Below the pieces are notes generated by a model. It saw nothing but the letters and a program-made list of their open reading frames with translations, did no database searches and was not told the DNA's origin. From Terebella lapidaria (lineage: Eukaryota > Annelida > Polychaeta > Terebellida > Terebellidae), in NCBI GenBank assembly GCA_949152475.1, contig OX424560.1:22259106-22323105 (forward strand): DNA of 64,000 nucleotides, read 5' to 3'. The translations under genes and the position numbers were made by a program. Shown piece after piece: positions 24,010 to 36,381 of the stretch (position 1 is the stretch's first letter; every line of letters starts with the position of its first letter).

Positions 24010-27000
24010 GGGGTTGTTACCCTCGCCATATTTTAGTCAGTGATGCGCACTGAATATTTTTGAAAATGTTTTTTCTTGAAGAAATGAACACATATTTCAC
24101 ATAAATGTAATATTATCATGTTAATAACTAATTTAAAGCATTTGACGCGCAGTTATTATGCATCTTATGTTAAAATTGGTGAAATTGACTACCAAAATTT
24201 CGGGACATCCGTTCTTGTGGAAAAAGTCGATTACGAATGTTCCAAGTATTTTTCTGAGCATTACTACATATGCTAGTTTATGAGCCGAGAAATATTTTTT
24301 TGAAATTCAAATCCATTGCATCACAAATGATTTTTGAAGTTCAGACATTTATTGACAACTAACAATTTTTCCCAAGTGGCCAGCACAGGCACTATTTTTT
24401 AACCCTTCAAGACACTGCCACAGTGAGAGGGAGACTTCAATATCACATGCTCCACTGTGAACACTTCACACTGGCTTTTACATGTAGACTGCTACATGCT
24501 AGGGCTTCTGTGTGCATTGGGCCATGACACTACTCTATTCACCTGATCAATGCAAATAATAACCCGTATTTCCAAAGTGACAGTTATAAGTTTCACTTCT
24601 GGGGAAGTAACATCTTCTTGCATTTGTCATAATTCATAACACTCTGTGTTCATCAAATAACTAACAGTACATGTATGTATTCACTGACCCTATTGTGCAT
24701 AATGCTTGTGTCTATGCATACAAAGAACACAAACCCCAAGCTAGATACAGGATACATCCTGATCCCAATAACATGTAAATGTAAATATCACCAGGCTTTT
24801 GATTCATTGTCATCATGATTACATGTGACATTAAAGTACCATTATTGCACATGGGTTGTGTCAACATAATTGATGTGAAATTCACACAGTGGTAGCATTT
24901 TATTAGTACAATTCATGAGTTATGAATTGAAGCACTTCATCTTTTGACATACATGGATCACAGGTATGATATCAAACATACCAGACAAGAAATGTCATGA
25001 ATAAATAGTGTATTTGGTAGTATACTCCTTATCCATATGTTTATCTTACAAAGATTGTACATGGAAGGTAAACAAGAACAAAATAAATCAAATATAATAC
25101 CAATCAAAAAGATTATGAATTTATCATAATTGGCAAACAATATTGCACATAGCCACTTGATACACTGTCATTCAAATCTTCATAATGTATTTCTGACCTA
25201 CACATGTGTATCAATAACAAATTTTTGATACATACAATGTGTTGGCCACTTTATCCATTAAAATATAAAATATGAAAATATTATCAATTGGCCATTGAAT
25301 CCCCAAATTGCTGTTGTATAAGATATCCAATTGTCTTATAGTGACATTACAATACCCAAAATGGTGGTATGCAATTCTGTACAAGTGTTTCAGAACTACA
25401 GATCCAACATGCACTTAATTTGAATTTATATATATATATTGTTTTAATATACATGTATATATTGGTGCAAACTTTAAAACACAAGTTGTTGTTATGCTTT
25501 GACATCCATATTGTTGGCCAACATAATGATTGCTCCTGGGTGCCTGTCATTGGGGGATCAGTCAAGTGGTGTGGAGCTGCTATTGCCTGTCTTCTGATTG
25601 AGACTTGAACCAGGATTTATGGAGCTTCTGGTTGTGTTGTCTTCTGGCTGAGCTGTCAGGAAAGTGGTGTGGAGTTGTCAGCAACATCTGGAGTCATCTG
25701 GAGTCAGAAAAATATGAGATGATGGATTTGTCAGATGGCACTCTATTCTGTTGCTGATACCAATCGCATTGCCTTGAATTGATCATTGGAATATTACAAT
25801 CAAGTAAACTTCTTGATTTAGTGAAATATATATATGTTGGTGATATGAATAACTCATATATATGCTTATTGATAATTACCTCATATACTTGTGCCAATCA
25901 GGGCACCTAATTTAAATTTCTTGACATACATATAGATATACATCTACATACAGTTTCATTTTGTTATCGAAATGTATTTAACCACGAACTTATGGAATAG
26001 GTACTAATAGATACTTGATCAGTGTTGATAGAGACGGGGCTCCAATATACAGAATGCTTAAATTACGTGTACGTACCTGAACAAATATAATATTATATTA
26101 CGTATTTGTGAAAATGAACTCCCAATGGGCAAGAAGGGTCGAAAGAGGGTTAATAATCCGCCCCAGGACATGTGCTCGACGATTTTCCGTGTGGTTCCAT
26201 GCGATCACTGACCGAGACTGGACTTGAGCAGCTAGTGAGTATTGCTCTTCACAATGAACTCAAAACCCTGTGCACGGATTTCAACGGCTTTTTCACCGGA
26301 GCGAATACAAACTCACGTGGTGAGCGATATGTCAGTTATCGTCTGGAAACATGGTTTTCAGTGTTTGTCATTCCCCGATCTACAACAATTCTTTGTCTAT
26401 GAGCTAATATGTCTTCGATTATGTACATATTTCTGGGATTACCTCCGTCATATGCCGATATACATGCATAACACGTGGGACTGTTGGTGCCTCGCGGGAA
26501 ATCATTTGGAGACGAAGCTACCGAATCTCATAGTCGCAAAATATGGTCTTCACAACCGAAGGAAATATTCCGAGGATGACCGCTACCAATTGATATCACA
26601 AAACACATGTAATGAGTCGTACTGCGAACATTTTCTGCCGTAGTCCCGTTCAGTATTCAGGAAGTGGATTATTTGGTGTGATCAATGGATTTTACCGATT
26701 ACCAGAATTGACATGACCAAAGATAAGTCTCGCGTAAGGATACATCAAACTTTGACCTGGGAAATATGTAAACACGATTTCGTGGCACCTGACGTTGAAA
26801 GTAGCCGATGTTCAGACTCAATTTTACGGGGGAAAACGCATTGTCACATGGCTGTGGATAGCTCGTTATGGAGTCTACGATGTACCAATCCCAAGTAAGT
26901 CAGCTATTCTTTGAAAATCATCAAAATAATAGATGATATTTCAAGTCTGTGTGTTGTCCAAATCCACGTGATATTTTGAAAATGGCGCATTTCGTAAATG

Positions 27001-27349
27001 TGTCAAAGACAGTCGGGCATTTTGTGACAAATGTAGGCGGTAAATTCAAAAAGTAATTCTCGGCTCATAGACACTGACTGCTCCACTATGTAAAAAGTCG
27101 ATGTATTCTAAAGATTACGTGATTGATAATGAGAACGGATGTACCAACTTTATCGTTATGATCCGGAATGATCCAGACGTTTCAGGTCGAAGATTGTATT
27201 TTTCTAAAACAAGAAAATGACTCCTCTATTCACTCCAACTGCAAAAAGTCACTTCGGACTACCAGAAGTTTTATGACAAATGCTCATATTTTGTATGCGG
27301 TACTGAAGTCGTGAAATTTACTGCCAACAATCGGCAGGGTTTCACCATC
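24010..27349. mobile_element. TTAA-flanked transposon with long imperfect TIRs, 3340 bp
   Basis: TTAA occurs at both junctions (24006-24009 and 27350-27353). The undisturbed copy at about 16,882-16,920 reads 'tttcTTAAacagcat', so a single TTAA is the empty site. The left end starts GGGGTTGTTACCCTCGCC; the right end, reverse-complemented, starts GATGGTGAAACCCTGCC. Subterminal regions are also inverted: 'acatccgttct' (about 24208) and 'atgagccgaga' (24281) recur reverse-complemented at 27130-27145 and 27060-27070. TTAA targets are typical of piggyBac and Kolobok. No transposase was recognised; open stretches at 26172-26643 have no known motif. Confidence 0.75.
26172..26643 (+). other. Open, GC-richer stretch inside the TTAA element, function unknown
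   Basis: Two overlapping frames are open (26172-26402 and 26242-26643) in a stretch less AT-rich than its surroundings. The longer frame ends with a Cys/His-containing tail (NESYCEHFLP). I recognise no transposase or other domain. It could be an exon remnant of the element's own gene or chance. Confidence 0.25.
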
Positions 27350-28745
27350 TTAAACAACATCATCAAGAAAATGCATGAATTTGTCGATTGTAACCGCACA
27401 TACAGAAACACACCAGCTATCGATCAATGCAACCATGTTGCAGTTTGGATCGGTTACAATCGATGATCTTTAGCTCCGTTTGACGAACGACAAGAAAATC
27501 AAAAGGAAACAACATCTTTTTGCATTTATATACTGTAAGGTGACCTTTCACATCCATATACAATATGCACGTTTTCAATCTGTAATGCACCTTTCAACAA
27601 GTTGTGTGAACAGGTACCTCATCAATTACCTGGATTAGTTTTCTGTTGATGTCAAATCCAGGTAGGCGCGATGCATCTGCATCATTGTATAACCAACACC
27701 TACCAAAGCTATTCACCGAATGCGAATCCGTTCGAAGTACGTTTTATGACCACGAGATGAGTGAGTGAGTGGGTGGGTGGGGGGGGGGATGCGGGGGTAG
27801 TGAGTGAGTGATGTCCATGTGTTGGGGACAAGGTCAGTGAATTAAAAAGGGGGTCGTGAAAATCATCAAATATCCTGGGGGGGGGGGGGGGGGTTCCAGG
27901 GATGAGAGTTGCTACAAAAGTAGCTACCTGTTGTGAGTTGCTACAAAAGTAGCTTTGGTTCCGTCTCTCCGGTAGATATCACTGGAACATATTCTAGATA
28001 CTGGTGTGAGAATTTGCAGATGGAAAATGAAAGCTACGAATGCATTATATGGTCACGTCTTGGTGCAGAAGGAGACAGAATGACCATATTGTGTTTTACT
28101 TTCTTTCTATGTGTAATATGCTTGTGATATCTTTACCAGATTCTGTGTTGGTCACTACTTTGGAACTGAAATAAATTTTTAACAGAAACAACATTTTCAG
28201 AAAGGTGCTAGTGCAAACATCATTCTCAGAGAGATGTATGACAAACCCACATTCATCATTATCGATTCCACCGAATTAATATTGAATTGCTGATGAATAT
28301 CTGCATGTCACAAAGAGTTCATTCTGTTTAATGATTTGTCTTAATTTTCAAAAAACTAAAACTCAATCATAATTAGAAATATGAATCACCTCAATCGTGA
28401 GAATGAATTGGTCGATGCTTCTTTTACCTGAGGTGGAGTAGTGGAGAATATTTCCTTCTTGTAAGACACGCTTAAGAGAATTCCTTGACAAGAAATACGA
28501 AGTTTTGTTAGGATTTCAGAAGCAACGTTCGAATGTAGGGACAACTCACATCTTCCAGCCTCTAGGTTTGTCTACAACCGAGTGAACGCTTAACATTCTC
28601 AGACATTATGATTGGCGTTTCTGACATCCCTCTCCTTTCGCAAGAAGCACACTTGGAGTTTCCGATTCATTGCTTGGCTTCCTCAGATAGGTGAGTACAA
28701 CTGACTGACAGACCACCCAGTACATGGTTGCTACGATCAGAACCA
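27350..28745 (+). repeat. Array copy 6, second part
   Basis: Continues from 'ttaaacaacatcatcaag' to the terminal 'gtgagtacaactgactgaca' block (28690). It contains the empty site for the 18460-19800 element at about 28,308-28,325. G tracts of 10, 17 and 12 bases lie at 27779-27788, 27877-27893 and, just past the end, 28786-28797. Confidence 0.8.
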
Positions 28746-29548
28746 AACATACTAGTCCTCCTCAGTTCTCACTGGCGTATTTAGAGGGGGGGGGGGGAGT
28801 TGGACAGCTGCAACGAATCCCCATTCTGAGGTAATATGGTCAGTATTTGACAGAAAAAATATTTTACGCACAATGTGTCGGCATCAGCTTCTAAAAAGTT
28901 AGCCGTACAGCGTTGATAAGAACATGACCTGACCCTTAAACAAAAGAACTGGGTCGGTCAACGCTCCATGCCATTTGGCAAGGTGTTCATGTGAGGATTC
29001 AAAGTACTCATTGTGAAAATATTTTTGCGGATGAAGTGACATCATACAAAACACTGTGCTGAACCATTTTTGTCATAAATCACTCAACAATTTTCGTAAT
29101 AATATTGAAAATGTATATTTGTCTGTGTGTCAGTGTTGTTGATCGTCTATGTTCTGTGCTCAAGAAGGCAGCAATAAGCATGAGTTGACCTTACGATTTA
29201 ACGTGTGTAACATGGTCATAATGTAACATGGTATACATGTCTCTTTCGATTGTATACATACACAATATGTCGTTCATTGCAACTATGTCGCAGTTACAAT
29301 TAGTGGTCGTTAGTCTTGGGCATATACCTTATTCATTGGAATTAGTCAGAGAGCAACAAAAATTACACTTTCCAAGTTTACCTGTTCCACATATGATATC
29401 ATCTCAATATATGTTCCAATCTATAATGCACTAAAGACATTGGACGACGGGATATCATCAATGCCTTCAAATCTATTGTGAGCTGGTGTGTAATCAATTA
29501 ACTGGATTAGTTCTTTGTTCAATTGGTTTCTGGTGATCAATTCACATA

Positions 29549-31125
29549 CACTACTCAAAAAAAGTTATATAAAGGATATTTCGATAAAATTGGCCAAAGT
29601 GAAGAATTTGTCTATAAAACCTGAAATTTTGAATGGCACATATTCCATTTTCAATATGTTTATTGCTCAGTTTTCAGTGAGTCAAACTGAGCCCTTTTGA
29701 GCAACAATTTGTTGAGTTTTTTTCACCTGGCCAAATCTTGTCCATTTTTGTGTGTGTACATAAATTGAAGTTGGCACAAAATGTTTCAACCAAAGGCTTC
29801 ATTAGGGTTTATTTTCTGTTTTTGCCAATTTGCTTTGGTTATTTTTAGCACCAGACACCATATTCTACCCACTGACGCGACAAGGGCCGTCTGGATACTG
29901 CAGGATGGCAGGTGGCAGGAGAGGTGGCTAGCAAACTTGGAGGTAACCAAAATGTTGAATCCAGATTGTGAGTTAGATACCAGAAATGTGAGCATTAAGA
30001 TGTCAGGCCACGCACAGGGTGATCCAATGGTACTCGCACCACAATAGGATCAGTATTTGGTGCTAACCCCTAATCGTTAGTATTTGGTGCTAACCCCTAA
30101 ACTGCTATATCTCTTTTAAATTCTCTTCACACTGCCACCAGCGTTCGTGTAAGAACCAAACTTTGCATGAGCATCTTAATTCCGATGGCTTGGATGCCTG
30201 ACGACAAATTTTTGAACCCCCGGCTTCCCCACAGGCCCCACACGGCCTGTCCTCAGATCGCCCAGGATCATGTCATTTGGAGCATCGTCAATTGGGTCAA
30301 TGTTCATTCTCAGATGAGTCCAGAATTTGTGTGTCCACCAATGACATACCTTTTAGGGTATGGAGATCACGTAAAGAAAATTCCAAGCTGTTCCAAATTG
30401 TGGAACATGACTGATTTGGTGGAGAATCCATAATGGTCTGCGCAGGAATAAGCGTTGATAGTCGCATGGACCTTGTGGTGTTTCACAGAAGAATAGTGAC
30501 AGCCATAATTTACAGAGATGATATCATTCTGCATGTAGTTCAACCATATGTTGAAATAATTGGTTTCAATTTCATTTTCATGGACGATAATGCCCCAATT
30601 CATTGGACTCATAATGTTAGTGAGTGCCTCGAGCAGGAAATGGCAGAGAGTATGGTCTGTCCTGCATGTTCCCTTACCTGAATCCTATAGAATCTACTTA
30701 GGATCAACTTGGCAGACCTGTTCGTGGACGACAAAGATAGGCCTTGTGGAGGCTTTACAGGAAGAACGGTGGGGTTTGGGCAATAGGCCCTCAGCCATCT
30801 CATTGGGAGCATGCACAGATGTTGTCAAGGTTGTATTCAAGCATGTGGGGGTCACACCAGTTATTGACTTTTGGATTTAGGTCCAATATATTGTGTTTTC
30901 ATTGCTTGAACAAAATCTGAAAACGCTATGTTTCGATGTTTTCCTCGGAGTTTGTATTTCTTCAAGTAAAATGACTATGACTGTGACTGTGAGTTTTGAC
31001 ACTACGTTGAAATGTTGAAAAGGATATGAAAATAATATTTCCCCAATGAAAATTGCAATTTTAATCACTTCCTATCATGCAAGGGGCATATACACTACAA
31101 TATCCCTAACTTTTTTTGAGTAGTG
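29549..31125 (+). mobile_element. Tc1-like transposon, 1577 bp, inactive
   Basis: A 19-bp perfect terminal inverted repeat, CACTACTCAAAAAAAGTTA, is present at both ends with TA on each side (29547-29548, 31126-31127). Removing it and one TA gives 'ttcaca TA tgtactgtcaaat', which aligns to 'ttcacaaatgcactgtca' in other array copies. It contains a broken Tc1 transposase. Confidence 0.9.
29850..30875 (+). pseudogene. Broken Tc1-family transposase
   Basis: Pieces of a Tc1 transposase lie in order but in different frames. There is an N-terminal helix-turn-helix-like piece (RAVWILQDGRWQE near 29886), a segment encoding FSDESRFCV (first catalytic Asp, about 30,310), a segment with VWRSRKENSK, then the frame from 30433 containing SIMVCAG and FIFMDDNAPIHWTH (second catalytic Asp, about 30,585). 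Frameshifts and stops separate them. The third acidic residue region (normally SPDLNPIE) is degraded near 30,670. A short near-tandem duplication at about 30,050-30,105 ('agtatttggtgctaacccct' twice) adds to the decay. Confidence 0.85.
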
Positions 31126-32030
31126 TATGTACTGTCAAATCCAGGTAGATCATTGCACCTGAGAACCCGTTCCACGTCAATTGAACAAAACATGCTATAG
31201 GCAACACCTTCCAAACTATTCAACAAATGCGGATCGAGCGTTCGAAGTACTCTATGCGACCAAGAAATGGAATACATGTATGTTCATATTGCAAAGTATA
31301 GCAAACAATAATCAGTTCATCTATATTTGCTCATAGAATAGAACAGAAATAATTTCAGTTTTCACCTAGACAAGTTGTAAATACAGTGTACATGTAAAAC
31401 ATAATTTGAGATAATAATATAAATCAATGGGAAACATGGATACCAATTTAGCTACTGTTGTCTTCCATTTGGAACCATATCAACTTGAAAGAGAAATTTA
31501 AGAAAGAGAGACCAGGAACCAAATTTCGATTATGAATGTTTATAACTAGACAGTACAGTCGTATACAGCTGCGTCGGTGTATCCCCAAAAGAACCACCAC
31601 CCGAGTCACTATAACAAACCTATGATTTTTATCAACATTCGTACGTGAAAATAATGGAAATGCACTGAGATATGCAGGCCTGCCTAAACCTGCCTATATA
31701 CATGTATATATATTTTATCGTACGAATGTACAATGAGGAAAGTAGGCCTACACAGAAAATATTCATTATGATGTGTAAAGGGTTGTGATGATAAAATCGA
31801 TTTATCAGGCCCCATAAAACTGTGCGCTTGAGTAAAACCATTCAAATAGTTAGCATATAACATATCATGGATAATATTAGCATAAGTTAATAGCAGTCGA
31901 ACTTCTATTATTGTTTACTGAGTCCTCAGTAACTCATAGATGACTTATAGATGGTTACTGAGCCTAAAATATCGATGTTTCGTGTCTCATACTGTTTTGT
32001 ATTTGGTGTGGTCGTTTGTTGGTGAGTGTT

Positions 32031-35000
32031 TCATTTAATCCTATTTCCAAGATTGAATTAAATTTGAATTGATCATCCGCCAAGACATAGTACATGTATA
32101 TCGTTGCATGCGTAGTTGTATATCATATGATCAGTTTCAGGTATGTTATGCTTCTTGTTCTTCTTCATTCACAGAAGACTATTAATAAATGCTAGACCGG
32201 CACAATTACATGTGAAATGCCCTATATGCACATTATGATCCATAATAACTGGATTGAGCGCCACCAATGAGGCATAATTAATATGCCCTATCGCACATTT
32301 AATTAAATGACTTTATTCTGCACGATTAAACACAAGTGCGTGTCGTTTATGGATATTAACCTTCTTCGATGACACACTCTGATAATTATGTCAATAGTCA
32401 TGTACTCAGGAAGTATACATTTTTACATACACTATAATTCTCTCTCAATTACCTGCTAGGGACACACAGTACAAATCACCAACAAATTAGGTTTTCATTA
32501 TAATGGAATAGAATAACTGAGAAGTCAAACAAGTACATTATATTTTTTGTCATTTGCCTTTAGTGGCACCAACCATCGTCTGAAAGCCTTCATAATTAAC
32601 GTTAATCGTTGGTAAATATTGTATGTTTGTATTATGTTGCAGATGGGACACATTCGGACATCAAGTTTCATGAGTTGAATTCCAAGCGATGTTACATATT
32701 TACTCTCCACTGAATAACCTCTTGGTAGTCCAAGACGGAGGTGCGATAACAAGAGTTTATGGTGGTACATGCGGGCATACAGTACACTAACGCATAAGCA
32801 CCCTTGAGCAAACGAGTTTTATGCGGTAGTCATGACGATGCATGTTATAACGACCACTCGTAAAGCACTCTGCATAATTAGGACATGCTCTTCCACCATT
32901 AATGTAATCAGAATGACCATGCGGCATGGCCATTCATTAGGAAATGACCTTGCAATCTCCTTTTGAGAGTAACAAGCGTGAATCCGCCATGGTTGCATAA
33001 ATCGTACGGTCCATGTTTTATTAATGATGCACTAAAGTGCCAGCTAATTTTATACGGGACACCCATGCAAAGTGACATCAATATTACTTCACTGCACGCG
33101 GAAGCATTACCACATCAAAACTAACTGAAACTTTTCACGCAAGGTGTCATAATGATGAAATAGCATACATAAATTCACGTGTCCACGTTATGTTGGGAAG
33201 TATGTAGACTCTACAGTTACTGTAGTAATTTCCAGAGCAGCGTGTTAATCAGGCACACGCTTTATTACTTTACCAGTTCGGTCGAAGTACTGTAGTCTTA
33301 ATAATAACTTGGACAAGTAACCTACAGTGGAGAGAATTACTTTTGAGGCCAGCGGAAATATTTATGTGATTAATAACCTTAAGTTATTGGATTAAATTGC
33401 CCATTATTCTCCATATAAAAACAAAGAAGAACATATCTATATATGTATAACCGAGCACAGACATTCAATGGTTTTAATGTTGCCTAATGTTTGGATCAAA
33501 TCGATATTTTATGCGTCTATTTTGGTGTAAAAAATATTATTCATCACATTTTATCACTTTTATATCGTAAACTATAAAAGTTGGCAAACTTTCGTAACTG
33601 TTCTGCCAACATCATAAATTTAGCTCAATATTTTTGTTGCGCTACTGTATGCGTATGTATTACGGTAAATCAACAAATATCGCAAGACTCTCACAGTATT
33701 TGCGTTTATTAAAAAAATGTAAAATCTCACGGAAACAACAATAATAGAAATATTATTCTTGAAAGTGCTGTGATCCTTTTGTTGGGATTACTATATTTAA
33801 CAAATGATGTCAGGTCCGGGCCCACTCATGCCTTACCTCCGTGGGTCTGTTGTTACCCAAACTCAGAAGACCAGCGCCACGCGCTGGCCGATAACCATTT
33901 CCCCATTGGGACGTTTAATTAGTTTGCAATATTGTGTATAACACTTTGTATGCCTCGCAACAGGCTATAGTGTAATTTTGGATTAATTCTGCAAGTATGG
34001 CCTAAAATACAGCAGTTTAATCAGTTATTTCAAACTTAGGTGTGGGGAAGTTACGTTAGCTTGGTTTACTAATTAGTCCAAAAAGTATTCCATTTAGTTC
34101 TGGAATAACAGGGGAAATGATACCAGTCAAACGTATAACTATCACGACTTTGACCATTTGATGCTCCCCGTGCATTCTACGGGAATCTCCCAAAATAGCG
34201 GAGAGCGTATGTGGAAACAGCTGTCCAAGCAGTACATAAAACTCTTTATAGTGGAGTCTCGCAAAACAATACCCGAAGTGCAGCAAGGGTTTTTACTTTC
34301 ACGTGCTAATATGAAAGAAATGCAATTGACCGCTGCGCTGCCCCAGTAACGATTCCACGATTTCAAACGGAACAGCAATCTAACATGCTATTGGCAGCTG
34401 TCTATGGAACGCCACGTGACATCTCACGGGCCCGTTGTTTACGGATCAATGGGAGTTGAAGAGGCACGAGTCGGGAAGCCATTGAAACCGTTCCATCCCG
34501 CATCCGGAGAGCATAATTGGCTGCTAAGCGGAAGAGCGATGCTTATTTTGTTTGGCTGTTGTGACCTCGTCCCGGTCAAGTAGTGGGCGCCCTCGCGGTG
34601 AATCAATGAACGCCTCGGACCGCTGACGAGCGATGCCAGAGGTTATCTTTGAAAACAAAGTGTAAATGTGGTGATTTGGTGGAAGAAAATGTTCCGTAGA
34701 ATGACGGGTATTAGTAACAAACCACCAGAGGTTATTCTTAGGCATCACTCACGCGTGCTGCGAGGAAGCAGTAACTGGGAAATGGATCCTCAGTACCACA
34801 ATTTTGTTCCCATTCGTTGATATACGGTAATCCGCATGGAACTATATTCATGCAGATATTGTTCTATATATTGCATAAAATAATTCTATGATCGTTCGTT
34901 GGTGATATAGTTACGTCATGTTGTGCTTTTATTAGCAGTCTTTCCATTCAACCTGAGCACACATAACACACTCACTTACAATACAGGTAACACAAAACTG

Positions 35001-36250
35001 TTGCTCTTTTGCCCGCTCTCACTTCTCATAAATATTCATGAAATGGCGATCCATTGTGTGTGTATTCTGTTTTTGTCCGCATATATATTGATGCAAATAT
35101 GGAAATATTAGCCTGATTAATGGTTTGATGGGCCGCATAATTGATTACATATGAGCATAATGAGCGGTTCGCGGAATACTACCAGTAAAACATAATCGAT
35201 TTGTTATGCGGGTTATTGTTTTGGTCCAATAATAGTCAAAGTTGAACGTTCGTATAAATGCTATTTGGAACATGCCATAAATTCCAGTAAATACCACACC
35301 GTGAGTGTTAAATGGCTTTTGAAAAGTATTTTAGGCGAGCAATTAGGAATCGAGTCAGTGAACCCGTACGGTTGAAAAAAAAATGTGTAAAGTTTCCGAA
35401 AAAAAATTCTCAAAATACATCCCCAACTGAAAAAAAAAACATTTCGCTAACATACCTAAACCCGTAAGTGTTTATCTGGCGAATCCTTGTCTAGATCTAA
35501 TAAGGCAAACCATTAGTATCGAATCGCAATCCTGATACCCGTGGCCCAGGTAATGAAAATATCTGTCCGATCGTCTGTAGCCAGACAACTCGATGGTCAA
35601 GGTTAATGGCCAATGGTCTCGGTAATTTAGTTTCACGTCAAACTTGATCACATCTGATGAAATCTTTTTTTTTTTAGAATACAGACCATTAACTTGCAGC
35701 AAGCTCTGTACAAGTTTACTTTCGGAGCACTGATCACTTTTTTTGTGAGGAATATTTACTTTGCTCAATTACCAGATAAAACTGTCCATACAAATTAATT
35801 CATTTGCAAGGGCATAGCAATATATATTCATATAATATCGTATTGACTGCGATTGTGAACACATGAATTGATCTATCAGTTTTTCAGTTTTCACCAAATT
35901 GTGTGATGCTATTCAACGCACATACAATGCATCTCATAATTCAGATTGAACGAATAATATTTTAATTTTGAATATATGATGAAACTGATCGGTATAATTT
36001 CTGTTAAACACTTGATTTTGTAATGTGATGTATCTATATGGATCGTACCTATGAAAATCATGTCTGTGTTACATTCTGAAAAAACACGCGTTACACTTAA
36101 ATGAACATAATGCGATCAAGGCTAAATGTATTTCCTTTCTGTTGGAATTTTGTTGCACATGTCCCTACAATTTGTATATTCCTACTGGTACATTAAAGCA
36201 GAAATGGCAATGGTGAATAATTCATACGATGTACCGGTATTCAGTAAACA
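32031..36250. other. Gene-free, non-repetitive interval with regulatory-looking DNA
   Basis: No ORF of interest and no array material. Several blocks (32,220-32,420; 32,820-33,130; 34,140-34,760; 34,990-35,250) are mixed in composition and rich in homeodomain TAATTA-type sites. They also contain an exact octamer ATGCAAAT (35091-35098) and a CTTTG/CAAAG pair (34647-34660). By texture these look like enhancers or conserved non-coding DNA, but conservation cannot be tested here. Confidence 0.35.
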
Positions 36251-36255
36251 ACAAC

Positions 36256-36261
36256 TTTATT
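36256..36261 (-). terminator. Poly(A) signal of the GMC gene
   Basis: AATAAA on the minus strand, about 120 bases past the stop codon of the GMC oxidoreductase gene. Confidence 0.65.
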
Positions 36262-36381
36262 AAACATATCAATACCTTAAATACGTGAGCAACAATACTA
36301 GGCGAGCGTGCAGATAAATAAGGATGAGATCAGTGGAAAACATTACGAGATCAACTGGATAGAATACTATAATAATTAACT

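Larger units (their letters stand above)
28985..32030 (+). repeat. Array copy 7, last copy, interrupted by a Tc1 element
   Basis: Blocks at 28990-29546 match 21190-21830. The copy is split at a TA by the element 29549-31125 and resumes with 'tgtactgtcaaatccaggta'. 31350-31540 matches 22010-22240. The 'ggtgtggtcgt' landmark appears at about 31,998. Beyond 32,030 no array material was recognised. Confidence 0.8.
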
